A DNA stretch of 64,000 nt, taken from Sabellastarte sp. h YS-2021. Its lineage: Eukaryota > Annelida > Polychaeta > Sabellida > Sabellidae. The translations under genes were made by a program, and so were the position numbers. Shown here piece after piece: positions 53,638 through 64,000 of this stretch (position 1 is its first letter; the number at the start of each line of letters is the position of its first letter). Below the pieces are notes generated by a model. It did no database searches. It was not told where the DNA came from and worked only from the letters and a program-made list of their open reading frames with translations. Location of the stretch: the NCBI GenBank assembly GCA_964017235.1, contig OZ024929.1, positions 24,859,464 through 24,923,463 on the forward strand, written 5' to 3'.

Positions 53638-54369
53638 GATATGGGAGCAACACGTACTTTTCCTTATTATCGTCCATTCACGGATGAAAATCTATGAAGT
53701 TTTGAAGCGTGCAAGCGTGCACCTACCTGTAGTTGTCCATTATTCGACTGGTACTACCACTATTCTGCCTCCCTTGTCCTGAAAAGGGTCAGAATAAGAT
53801 GTGCAAGAAGATGTTGCTGTAAAGTCTTCAGTGGAAGACATGTATATCTTCGGCTGTACTCACCCATTATTCGACTGGAACTACCTCCGTGTCGATGAAA
53901 GATATGCAGAGAAGAGCTCCCGTAGTTTTCAGTGGAAAACTGCTTTATTGTCCCTTAATTGATGGCAGAACATGAGTATTAGCGTATGCTCGAAAACAAA
54001 GAAGAAAGAATGCAGTTGTCTTTGCAATGGAGGTCGTAGATTCTTTACTGTGGGTGGAGCGCCACTCTGGTACAGTAACAGGTCTCCCTCCAAAAGAACG
54101 ACTACAGAAGCATATCCACTGATCCTTGCAGTTATTATTTTGCTTCCCAGCAGGTACAGTGAACTTCCTGCTTCTCAGACATGAAAATAAGGACAGGTTA
54201 CCTTCATTTGCTGTAGATTTAGATGAAGATCCAACAGACATCTTTGGGGCAGTATGTGCACTGCTTGTCTTTTCAGCCCTGTTGAAGAATTGAACCTTCC
54301 TATGACCATGTCTCCAATGGAAGGAATACTGTGACTTTTGAGTTAATTCTTCTGCAAACTCAACGAAGA

Positions 54370-55870
54370 TCAATCAATGCCTAAGAACTGGAACTGGCTG
54401 AGATATGGTGTTGAAGTCCTTGCTTCCAACCTTCACGAGTGTATTTTGCATGGTTTATACAGGACTGCGGCTATGTCCAGTAATTTTTCATTGCCATCCC
54501 AGAGTTGTGCGAATCTTGAGACGGAGTTGGCGAATTACTCCCCAATCGAATTCACCAATGCCTGTACTACCCACAATGCAAAGCGATGACGTCAGACAGG
54601 AAAACATGGCTACAGTACTAAATATACCGCTTAAATGCTTCAAAAGAAAGTGATTCATCCACTCAACAATTGCAGAACTACAGGTTCCTATGGCAGTTTA
54701 TTTCTTGTATAGAAACTCGACTAATGACGACCTCTGATACATCTCAGTGTCCTGAATTGATCTAGCTATGTCTTCAACGGTCACGGCCCACGAGTGAAGT
54801 TCGTTTACTATAACAATAAATACCTGCTTGTCGCATCATTTAAACTGGAGACAGCAGAAATTATTAGAAATTCGGTTACAAAAGATGCGTTCTTCTATGT
54901 ACCGACTCACCAAGATTTTCAACATCTACTTCAGTTTAATGTACACTGGCAAACCTATCAGTTCAAAGCAATATGAAATTCGGGTTAGCGACCCCTCTCA
55001 AGTATCATGCGAGTAGTAAAGAAGCAAAACTCTTTCTTCAGTCTCATGGAATAGGAGTTCACCATATACCTAAACCACTGGTTGTTTAGTGTACGTAAAA
55101 GACACCAGTATTGGGTTCAAACCAAAGAACTCATCCAATTTTTCTTCAACTGGGCTTCGTGATATCGATTTCCTAGGTTACCACTGCATTTTGGTATCAG
55201 GAAATTTCTTTCACCATATACCTAGACTACTGGTTGTTTAGTGTACGTAAAAGACACCAGTATTGGGTTCAAACCAAAGAACTCATCCAATTATTCATCA
55301 ACTGGGCTTCGTGATATCGATTTCCTCGGTTACCACTGCATTTGGTACCAGGAAATTTCTTTCTACCTCGAATAAATTAAATACCTGAGAATCTATTCAA
55401 GACATGGCGATCTCATCACAATCAACCCCAAGGTTGCTTATATCCCAGGTAGGGATACTGGCATCTTTGGAAAAGACTATACCAATGGGTCAGTTATGTA
55501 GGTGTGCCTTTCACTGGTATCTACTACAACTGGCAATATCTCCAGTCACTAGTTGTGAGAATTCCTGTTTCAAATCCTTCTGAAAAAGCATATTCAGTGG
55601 TGGAAATGCCCAAAACTTGGAAATAGGATGCCCTTTCTATACACGGGGGCACAATTCCCTTATTTTCGTAGATGCATTAAACTAGGGTTGATGATCCCAT
55701 CTAAAAGCAGAACAGTCAGTGGCTTTTGGACAGTTAAAATGTATATATTACATTTCAAGGTCATACAGATGAAGGCAGTGTGTTCAGCCCTTAAAAGCCT
55801 TCAAGACAAATTCCACACAAAAGAATTCTTATAGCATCAGACAACACCACTGTGTTCGGTTATCTGAACA

Positions 55871-55908
<38 letters not shown>

Positions 55909-56958
55909 GCGTATACCTCCTAGTTTGGCGCAGCTTGGCCTACTGCAATCCTTGAAATATACTCATAACAGACATATTCTTGGTTGCTTAAAGGTCATAC
56001 TCAACATATCTCCAGAAGGGATAAAGGTTTGGCGCATCCTGGCCTACTACAATCCTTGAAATATACTCTTAAGAGACAGAAATATTCTGGGGTTACTTAA
56101 ATGTCATACTCAATGATCCCTACAGAAGGGACAAAAGTAATATGTACAGAATGGTTCTTACTCCCTTTATGGTTCTAGACAACGGGCAAGTTTGGCACAT
56201 ATCAACAATAGGTGTTTTATGCAGGTATGCTGCATCTTGGCCTACTGCAATCCTTGAAATATTCTCATATGAGCCAGATATATTCAGGGTTGCCTAGATG
56301 TCATGACAGCCTCTCCTCAAAGAACGAAATAATACAGACAGGAGAGTCTTCGTCTTTAATATTCTATTTGATTTACATAGTTTGTCAAATACCAATGGTA
56401 GAGATGTTTGCCACCAATGTGAGTCACTAACTTCCATTCTATGTTGCCAGTCCCGGATGCAAATGCTCTGAACATAGATGAATTAAACATCTTGTTGGAG
56501 GTTCTGGACTGCTAGGCCTTTTGTCCTATACCACTTATTCCAAAAAGTCATTGAACAAGTGAACACCAGGTGCAAAATGATTGTAGTGGCCCCTTGGTGG
56601 CCCATGATGCATTGGCTTTGGGGTCTGGTGAGTCATTCAACCAAACCTCCATTACAGCTACTTCACGGGTCTCAAAAACAGACATTCAGTCAGAAATACC
56701 ATCTAAATCTGTTGCATTGGCACCTTCATGCTTGGCACCTTAACACCACTCAGAATCTCTTATATCATTCTCTGGGCAAGGGATAGAGAGATTTAGGGCA
56801 TCTCAAGGACCCTCATCTTGGAATGTATGAGTCATGATGGGCCATTTTGAGCTCTGGTACCCACAGAATAAGGTGGCCATCTCAGAGCCTACGGTCTCAA
56901 ATATACCAGATTTTTTTATCCATTTACTTGCAAAAATCTGAAACCTGTCACTATTGTT
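54370..56958 (+). pseudogene. remnant pol of DIRS F, part before the LINE
   Basis: Same decayed sequence as E 43830-46430: RT remnants at 54790-54980, the duplicated block at about 55060-55370, the thrice-repeated TTGGCCTACTGCAATCCTTG block (about 55930, 56040, 56240), and an MT-like remnant at 56560-56690. A poly-G run of 43 occupies 55875-55917, at the position of the RNase H Asn-Lys-Gln-Gly codons. Confidence 0.82.
55875..55917 (+). repeat. poly-G tract (43 G)
   Basis: Uninterrupted G homopolymer. The corresponding site in E has 9 G and in D has 5 G within RNase H codons. Confidence 0.85.
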
Positions 56959-57119
56959 CTATTCTAATTCTAAATTCTAATTGGACTTTTATAGCGCTTA
57001 ATCTCCCCAAACAAGAGGACTCTAAGGCGCAACAAAACAAAAAGCAGTCAACAAAATTCTGTGTCCAGGGACATAACAGGGGTCGAACACCACGGAGAAC
57101 GCCAGGAGGATGATTCAGG

Positions 57120-58616
57120 CTAGGGTGGATATGCTTTGGTGTACAGGTAGGTTTTAAGCTGTTTTCTGAAGAAGGCCAGGGATGGAGAGGCACGAATCAC
57201 ATCAGGGAGAGTATTCCACACAGTAGGAGCATCAAACGCAAAACTATTACCAAACTGTTTGACAGATTTATGAACAGAGGGGCAGAACTTTGGAATAACT
57301 AGGAAATTACCACCACTTTCACTGCGCCTGGTACTATAAGAACTGCTATAGGAAGAAAGATGTGGTGAAAAATACCTGGGAAAACCTGTGTGAAGATACT
57401 TATAAACAAGTGTGACTGTCTTGAACACAATGCGCTGTTCAACAGGAAGCCAATGCAGTTTCTTTAGCACAGGAGTTATGCTGGTGTATCGACTGGTGTT
57501 TGATACAATTCTAGCTGCACTATTTTGGATGCACTGTAATTTGCGTAGATTGAACTTGGACAGGCTCCTGAAAAGTGAGTTGCAGTAATCCAACCGACTA
57601 CTAACAAGAGCGTTGGCTACAAGCACAGAAACATCATGAGTAAGAAACCGCCTGACATGTCTGAAGTCACGGAGTTTAACAAAACAACTTTTGCAGACAT
57701 TCTGAACATGCTTGGACAAAGAGAAATCTGAATCAAGCCACACACCCAGATTTTTTACTGAATCTGCAGGGCAGAGTGAGTTGCCCAGGATATCAATTGG
57801 AAAACATGCTTTCAACTTATCCCTTTGTCTCTTCGAACCAAAGATGATAAACTCAGTCTTATCAGGATTCAGTTTGAGCTTACTAGTTGTCATCCACTCT
57901 TTAACATCATTTAGGCACTTATTTAGCTTTTCAAAGGCAGCAGATGCATTCTTCTGGGATAAATGTATATAAAGTTGGCTATCATCTGCATAGAAATGAA
58001 ACTTTATTCCATTATGTTTACTGATAATGGAACTGAGGGGGGTAGTGTACAATGAGAACAACAAAGGACCCAGGACAGAACCTTGGGGAACACCAAATAG
58101 GAGTTTACAAACATCTGACAAAGTAGAACCAATTTTTACTGATTGGTAACGGTCCATTAGGTAGGATGTGAACCATTTCAGAACGGAGCCACTGACCCCA
58201 AACCAGTTTTGGAGGCAGCCTAGAAGAGTAGAGTGATCAATGGTGTCGAAGGCAGCAGACAAGTCAAGCAATACCAAGGCCGGGGATTCACCTCTTGACA
58301 ATGATAAGTGAACCTCATTTTTTATGTAGAGAAGAGCAGTCTCAGTTGAATGGCCCGCCTTATATGCCGACTGGTACGGGTTGTCTAAGTTATTGGCATT
58401 AATATGTTCTAACAGCTGCTTAGCAACCACACGTTCTACCAATTTAGATATAAAACTGAGACCTGATACAGGGCGATAATTCTTAAGGTCATTTGAGGGA
58501 AGATTTGGCTTTTTAATAAGTGGAGTGACCACAGCAGATTTGAAGGCATCAGGAACGCATCCCTCCATGAGTGAGCAGTTGACCAGCTTTGTAAGGGATG
58601 GTAGCAATATATCAAT
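57120..58616 (-). pseudogene. LINE reverse transcriptase half of ORF2
   Basis: Follows the TGA at 58617-58619 in the same frame. RT motifs are intact: PLIKKPNLPSNDLKNYRPVS, LDLSAAFDTIDHSTLLGCL, GVPQGSVLGPLLFSLY, the catalytic FYADDSQLY, TSKLKLNPDKTEFIIFG, KNLGVWLDSDFSL, and the C-terminal LHWLPVEQRIVFK plus FDAPTVWNTLPD region typical of the CR1/L2/Crack group. About 498 codons. It cannot be translated with the endonuclease half unless the stop is read through. Confidence 0.93.
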
Positions 58617-60200
58617 TCATTCCTTAATCTGGAATGTCGGCAGAGGGTCCAACAGGCATGATTTTGTTGGTGATGCTTTAATTATTTTATCAACAGCATC
58701 TTCAGAAACTTGCCTAAAGACAGTAATTTGGGGAGGATCTGAAGGAGGGTTAACATCATATTCAGTGCCAGAAGAAGCAAAATTATCTCTAATCTTCTTG
58801 ATTTTGTTGGTGAAGAAGGAGGCAAACTGGTCAGCCAATGACTTTTCGGACTCATGAGATGGAAGTGTGGCATCAGAAACCCTGTTCAGGGTCTTATGCA
58901 GCTCACGCCAAAGTTTTCGAGAGTCATGACTATTGTCTGAGATCAGTTTGCTATAGTAGTCTGATTTATCTTTATTTACAAGTGCATTGCACCGAGCAAT
59001 CTGGCGACGAAGCCTACTCCTGTTAAGTGTACTTTTAGCCCTACGCCAGGTTCTCTCAAATTGGCGCCTAAGGGACTTTGCACGTCGATAATCATCAGAC
59101 ATCCAATCGGCGGACTCCTTTTTCGTCAATTTAGATATAAGAGGTGCATGCCTATCCAGAACATCACTCAAATCATGTACATATTGATCATACAGATCGA
59201 CAACAGCATCAGCTGGAGACTTGACGAAGGACGTATTTTTGAGATCTGAGCGGAAGTCAGACATATTGATACGGTGGAACCTTCTATATTGAACTACATT
59301 TGGAGTATGAGACACTTGACAAGGGAAGGCAACTGAACATTTGACTAATGCGTGATCGGAAACAAAGTCACAAATTTTAACATCAGCAATGGTGTCCTGA
59401 TCACAGGGAGATAAAATCAGGTCCAATATGTGACCATGTAGATGAGTAGGTTTATTGACTAACTGTTTGAGGTCACATGAATCAAGAAAGGTAGTGAATT
59501 TCTGACCGTCACCAACTGGAACATCAACATGAATGTTGAAGTCGCCACAAATGTAATATGAAGAATTAATGGATGAAAGGTAACCAACAAATGACATGAA
59601 TTCTTCCAGAAAATTACAGGTACATGATCCTGGAGGGCGATAGATGCAGGCAAGCAACACTGAATGGCCATGAAGCCCGATTGACACCACTATATTTTCA
59701 AATGACTGATAACAAGGAGTTTCAATTATATGGGGTCTGTAGGAGGATCTGATGAAAAAACCCACACCACCACCAATACCTGAGGGACGAGGCTTGTGAG
59801 GAAAGTTAAAATCGGGAGGAGTTATAGACCGTAAGAAGCTGTCGGAGTCAAATGGACGTATGTGAGTTTCCGTGAGGCATAGAAGATCAAGGTCGTATGA
59901 AGCCACCATGTCGGCAAGGAGAGGACCCTTGTTCCTTACGGATCTGGCATTCAAAACACCGAGTGTAAATGGACCAGGGTTGAGGGATACATCTCCACCC
60001 AGTAACAGTAACAACATGAGCCCTCTTCCATTAACCATGGTCGGAAATTTTCGGCAGGAACACAAATATGATAAATTTTTCGCAACCCGTGTCAAAGGAG
60101 GACATGATGTGTAAGATGCTCTGATGCTGAACCAATCATGTCTGTGGGCCAGTGCCACTGCAAACAGTGCCATGAAGAGGAGTAACCGAGGGCTGAACAT
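58617..60200 (-). pseudogene. LINE endonuclease half of ORF2, with 2A-like leader
   Basis: ATG at 60200, then a hydrophobic signal-like start (MFSPRLLLFMALFAVALAHR) and a second hydrophobic stretch leading into DVSLNPGP at residues 70-77. The endonuclease follows (LNARSVRNKGPLL, LCLTETH, GGGVGFFIR, IYRPPG, ICGDFNIH, VSDHALVKC). It ends at an in-frame TGA (58617-58619) four codons before the RT half; the two halves are otherwise one continuous frame of about 1026 codons. Confidence 0.92.
59970..59993 (-). other. 2A-like ribosome-skipping motif in LINE ORF2
   Basis: Encodes DVSLNPGP preceded by a Leu-rich stretch (LMLLLLLGG). The 2A consensus is D-V/I-E-x-N-P-G-P; here Ser replaces Glu. The skip would separate a ~76-residue leader from the endonuclease-RT protein. 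Confidence 0.7.
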
Positions 60201-60725
60201 GACTGGTGGGGTTGTACATCAGTAAGAGCCCCTAGTCTAAGCTCAACAGTGGGGAGCCTCAATAATATAACCCTACACCTAAAAGTCACAACTCTTCGTC
60301 CTGTGGGCGACTCACAGGCACCCTAACACCCCACACTACAGCCTCACCTTAAGCTAAAAGACAACACCACCAGACACCAACAGGAAAATGTCTATATACT
60401 GATTGGAAATAAACTTAAAGTGAACTTACAAGACACAAATTAGATTATAAATAATACCCAGTACTTGAAATAGGGGAATTATAGATCAAATTACTACGGT
60501 AATTCCCGGCAAATGGGCGATAATACCCGCTTTTATATAGAAGTTGATACAGCAGTGAATTGGAGGAATATATACATAAAACAGGCAAAGAATAAGAAAG
60601 TAAGATGAAATTAATATATAAGATAGTGAATCCGTCTAAAAATGTGCTACATGTACATAAAAACGACCATTATTATACAGAGAATTCCAAAAAGCGTCTC
60701 CGCGGTGCGTACTAAAACGATTGTT

Positions 60726-61910
60726 GGCTTTGCAGCAGCCATAGCTGATCATTTACATTTTTGTGCAGGAGTTGAGCCAAAGCCTGCATCTTTATAGGCC
60801 TATTGCAAGTGTTATAGAGAGAAGCCCACTGCTAACAGAGGTGCAGCATCAAGGGATTTGCCTTTGCTTCTGTTGCTTTTCACAAAAGGCTCCATATTAA
60901 CCTTTAAAAGGAGGTCAGTCTAAAAAAGTTTGACTTGCAAGACTGTTGCAATGCCATTGGAAGTGTATTCTGGGACTTTGGCTCCTTCAGACACAAGCCT
61001 CATAGGAAGGAGTTTACAGTTCTCCCTCCTACCTACCTTTTCAGCAAGGACCTATTAGCCTCAGTTGGTCTAGATTGCCTCCAGTGGTCACTTCAGCTCT
61101 AGATCATTCCTGAACTCAAATTGCCTGGACACATGATTCGTTGTCATCTTACAGCACTTAGATCCTTCTTGGACAGGACTACTGCTTGGAGAAAAGGGAA
61201 AGTCTCCTTCTCCTGCCTTTTAGCAAGAATCAGTTGGCTTCTGATGGCCCAGATAGCTCAAACCAGTGGTCATTCCACCTCACAAACCTTTCTTGAGCTG
61301 ATGTTGGACTGATGTTGTGACACTCTGCTCTCTTACAGTACTTAGTTACTATCAGGACAGTACAAGTACTTCAAGGAGGGGAAGAATCTTGCTCATATCT
61401 TTTAAGGAAGGCTTGATGGAGATATCTTGAGTTCTGCTATCTCTTCCTGGATCAATCTGGCTGCATGATTAGATTGCCAGTCCTTTAACTTTGATTCTCA
61501 GAATCTATACTTTGAGACACATATTAGATCCATGGCTGCCCTTTTTACTTTCCAAGAGTGGGGTCTTACCTGAGCAGAGATCAAACTCTTGTTATTGGAA
61601 GACCCACAATTCTTTACTACATTCTACTCGAAGATGTAGCTTGGCAATCCCATGACCAGTCCATGAACAAATTGGGCCTTGTGGATTCACCTCAGCATGT
61701 AGTCAATTTTTGTGTATTTATACATGTTATTGATACGACTCACATATTTATGTTCTCTCCAGTTATACAAGTCTTGTGTCACTGACATATGTCTTTCTTG
61801 GCTTACATATGGCCCCATATCTGCAGTTTATGCAGTTCAGTTTGCCTGCCTGGAGATATTCTCATTGTCAGATGATGACATCTTGTTTCGGGAGTCATGC
61901 AGACATCTCC
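60726..61910 (+). pseudogene. remnant recombinase of DIRS F, part after the LINE
   Basis: Continues the E-like sequence interrupted at 56958. Recognisable are the TIVGFAAAIADH-like restart, LRSFLDRTTAWRKGK, and the tail LLEDVAWQSHDQSMNKLGLV. Frames change repeatedly and no catalytic set survives. Confidence 0.8.
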
Positions 61911-62189
61911 GGCCAATACCGGGTGATGGTTAATACTGGTATATGATTTGTTGTAAAATTGCCTACAACAGCAACAGCAGCAACAATGACGACCACATCA
62001 TGGATCTCTTGTTGAGGGTAGCAAATTACTTATCTGTCTTGCAGAAGTAATATATAACTTAAGATGTGGTGTATGGAAGCTTATCTTATCCTCATATCAG
62101 TGCTTTATTTGGTGACCCCTTGTCTGACAATCATCTAACAGTGTGGCCAAAACAAATACCCTCCACCTGTTATGGTTGTATTCAAGCAC

Positions 62190-62287
62190 TTGTGAGGATA
62201 AGGTAAGGCTATTTTACGCAATAAAATGTAACAAATTTTATTGTAATTTAACTTTTTACAAGTTAAATACTTACCTTATCCTCACAA
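62190..62287 (+). repeat. internal complementary region of F
   Basis: Left-terminus complement joined to right-terminus complement. The sense strand has AAGGTAAGGC followed by AATAAA. Confidence 0.88.
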
Positions 62288-62330
62288 GGATAAACCCACC
62301 CTACCTCCCCGCATAATTTGTTTTGCTGGG

Positions 62331-62510
62331 GACCAAAAATACAATGAAGATCTCTCGACAATCGTCTGTCGACAACGACTACTGCGCAAGCGCGGACATG
62401 CGCAGACAAAGGGGTCACCTCTTGTGACAAGAATATTTCTTAAAAAATTCTTGTCGGTCGATACGTTTTGCTCCACAAAACCAAACAAGCACTTGTGGGG
62501 ATAAGGTAAG
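62331..62510 (-). repeat. right inverted terminal repeat of F
   Basis: Reverse complement of 53458-53637 including F-private variants. One late change is visible (TTGTGGGGATAAGG in place of TTGTGAGGATAAGG). Confidence 0.92.
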
Positions 62511-62555
62511 TATTTAACCTGTAAAAAGTTAAATTACAATAAAATTTGTTACAAT

Positions 62556-63292
62556 CATTGGCTAATGTTGGGGTTTTAAATGCCTTTTATGCATTGGCAT
62601 GTAAAGTGTACAAATGATAACTTAGATTTTGCAACTGTCAAAAATGCATTTTTGCAACGCAACCAAACAATATTTCATTATCACCTGATATGTAAAGCCA
62701 ACCCAGAGTTGCAGATTAAAATTTTGCATATTAACCCCGAATATACACAAATTACATCCAGCCAGTCACAGTAAACCTTGTACAACCTCCCAATATACAC
62801 AGGATTTGGTTCTAGTTAAGGGTGACTTCCACGTATACCCACAGCATCATCTGTTCTTGTGACTTCAAAGTCTATTTCAATGATAACAAAGTTTGACTTC
62901 CCACTAGTTCTGCTCACACAGAGTCCATTATGCATGAAGTAATTCATTTCTGAAGATTCATCTTTCTCCTTACTAACAAAATTTGTGACTCAGCATTCAG
63001 CAAATTGAAGTTTCTATCAATTAGGTAAAAAGGGTGTCACAAGAAAGAAGTCCAGGTTTTGACCAGTGAACCTGAAAGTTTAATTTAGCTAAATATTCTT
63101 GCTCCAGATATACATCTACTGTATTTAAATACTCTTGAATATTGAATGACATATTCTTTCTTGAGAAATAAAATATGTACCTTGTTGGCAGATAGATCAT
63201 AGTTTTGCTTATGTTTTGTCATGATCAGTTCTCTCCAGTTTCAGTTTTACCAAAAGCTAGGCAGGAGACTGTGACATTTGCTTTTATTGTAG
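62556..63292 (+). other. POLRMT intron, right of element F
   Basis: AT-rich, no element recognised. Ends with the acceptor GCTTTTATTGTAG. Confidence 0.6.
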
Positions 63293-63441
63293 GATTGGCT
63301 AGTGTTGTGTGCTGAGCTAATTTCCAATCTGCAAGACTTCCCTGAGTGGGAGACACCGCTTCGCTTTCCTGTACTACAGCAGTACAAGAAACAAGTCAAT
63401 GTGGTCATACCTGGACTCGGAAAGCAAGGAAACAACTTGGA
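63293..63441 (+). CDS. POLRMT: POLRMT exon, 49 codons (last in window)
   Basis: The exon lies between TTTTATTGTAG and AACTTGGA|GTAAGT, starts in phase 0 and ends in phase 2. It encodes DWLVLCAELISNLQDFPEWE, then TPLRFPVLQQYKKQ. The W.T..A..I......V.W.TPL..PV.Q.Y block follows motif B in POLRMT. Motif C (the second catalytic Asp, HD.Y) and the C-terminus must lie downstream of the window. Confidence 0.96.
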
Positions 63442-64000
63442 GTAAGTCCTAGTCTGTATCGATGGGTTATTTCAGTATTTTTGCCATATTAGTGAGTGTT
63501 ACAGCTAGAGATCTGAAACTGCACACAATACTCTGCATGTAGAAGTATCTGAACAACTTAATCATTGAAAAAGATAAATTTGTCAGAGTTTCAGGGTATT
63601 GGCCAAGAAAAAATCCTTATAATATCAAGGTTCATTATGATACTACAACCTGAGGTCTGAAACATGGACACAAAACTCTACATCCTAAATTAATTGGACA
63701 ACTTATTCAGTCAAAAAGCTTAATTCCTTCTGGTGTCTAAGCTATAAACCAATAAAATTCCTTAGGTTTCATGCAATCAATACTATTGCAGCCAGAGATC
63801 TGAAACTTGCACATAATATACAAAATGCAAAAACAAATTTGCACAACTTATGTAGTAAAAAAGCTCAATTACTTTTAAGTTTTTGAGTAACAGTCAAGAA
63901 TATTACTTGTAGTTTCAAAATATTCAATAAAACTACAGCTACAGATCTGACATGTGCACATAACACTTGGGTAGAAATTCTCTGTTCCTAATGTTTTTGC
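63442..64000 (+). repeat. POLRMT intron start with ~145-bp tandem repeat
   Basis: Units marked by GAGATCTGAAACTTGCACA-like sequence at about 63508, 63652, 63795 and 63952 (spacing 143-157), diverged, running to the window end. Confidence 0.75.

Larger units (their letters stand above)
56953..60725 (-). mobile_element. CR1/L2-group non-LTR retrotransposon (LINE) nested in DIRS F
   Basis: The body is 56959-60719 (3.76 kb, minus strand), flanked by ATTGTT at 56953-56958 and 60720-60725. The empty site is seen in E (CACTATTGTTGGCTTTG). The 3' end (left) is a short tandem of TTAGAAT units instead of poly-A, a habit of CR1/L2-type elements. It encodes an apurinic-type endonuclease and RT. There is no separate ORF1 upstream, so the 5' part is truncated or the element has a single ORF. 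Confidence 0.92.
53438..62555 (+). mobile_element. DIRS-like retrotransposon F (coding-dead, with nested LINE)
   Basis: Type 1 variant termini, 180-bp inverted terminal repeats and an internal complementary region at 62190-62287. Without the nested LINE (56959-60719) its length is about 5.36 kb, the same as E. It shares E's internal duplications and stops but has its own private variants. It lies in the intron after the motif B exon, sense orientation. Confidence 0.92.

Noticed and set aside
42874-62555. E and F as a segmental duplication of the POLRMT gene
   Set aside because: Homology stops at the DIRS termini; flanks and neighbouring exons differ.
1-63441. POLRMT as a retrocopy or bacterial/phage RNA polymerase
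   Set aside because: It is split by many GT/AG introns with consistent phase, and motif context is of the mitochondrial branch.

Overview
This is a eukaryotic, metazoan window. A spiral-lophotrochozoan and most likely a bivalve or other mollusc fits best, because the window combines DIRS-type retrotransposons, tRNA-derived SINEs and introns full of ~145-bp minisatellites; the species call is inference. The only host gene I can see is the nuclear gene for mitochondrial RNA polymerase (POLRMT), on the + strand across the whole window. Seventeen exons (about 708 codons) can be placed with GT/AG boundaries and consistent phase. They run from the middle of the N-terminal extension domain through palm motif A ([12 protein letters not shown]) and the O-helix region (K..TVMTTVYG). 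The 5' exons and the last exons, with the second catalytic Asp, lie outside the window.

The exons are short (24-197 bp). Most of the remaining sequence is mobile DNA. Six DIRS-like tyrosine-recombinase retrotransposons sit in six different POLRMT introns, all in the same (sense) orientation: A 1014-6426, B 19317-~26515, C 26995-33382, D 34523-41481, E 42874-48259, F 53438-62555. A, D, E and F share one type of terminus and B, C a second. Each has inverted terminal repeats of ~150-180 bp plus an internal complementary region just inside the right end. C is the most complete copy, with overlapping gag, RT-RNase H-(methyltransferase-like) and tyrosine recombinase frames. D is nearly complete but carries a 1.4-kb hAT-like insertion at the gag/pol junction. 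A and B are decayed. E and F are two copies of the same already-wrecked lineage.

There is nested mobile DNA as well: a CR1/L2-group LINE (minus strand, 56959-60719) inside F with endonuclease and RT separated by one in-frame TGA and a 2A-like NPGP motif near its N-terminus; a SINE with a 16-bp target duplication inside B; a TTAA-flanked piggyBac-like non-autonomous element (41975-49035) that received element E; and a TA-flanked palindromic MITE (53079-53316).

The other introns (7.3-9.8 kb, 11.7-18.4 kb, 49.3-52.8 kb and 63.4 kb to the end) are mosaics of tandem arrays. Although their sequences differ, nearly all have a repeat length of 143-157 bp. One family carries an everted pair of TCAAGGTCA half-sites in each unit.

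The observations I rate highest are the six-fold, same-strand DIRS load in one essential gene; the 5'-splice-site/AATAAA pairing carried by every element; the UGA-CU stop that alone separates gag from the recombinase frame in C and D; the remobilised defective lineage E/F with self-matching terminal repeats; and the shared ~145-bp period of the intronic arrays.
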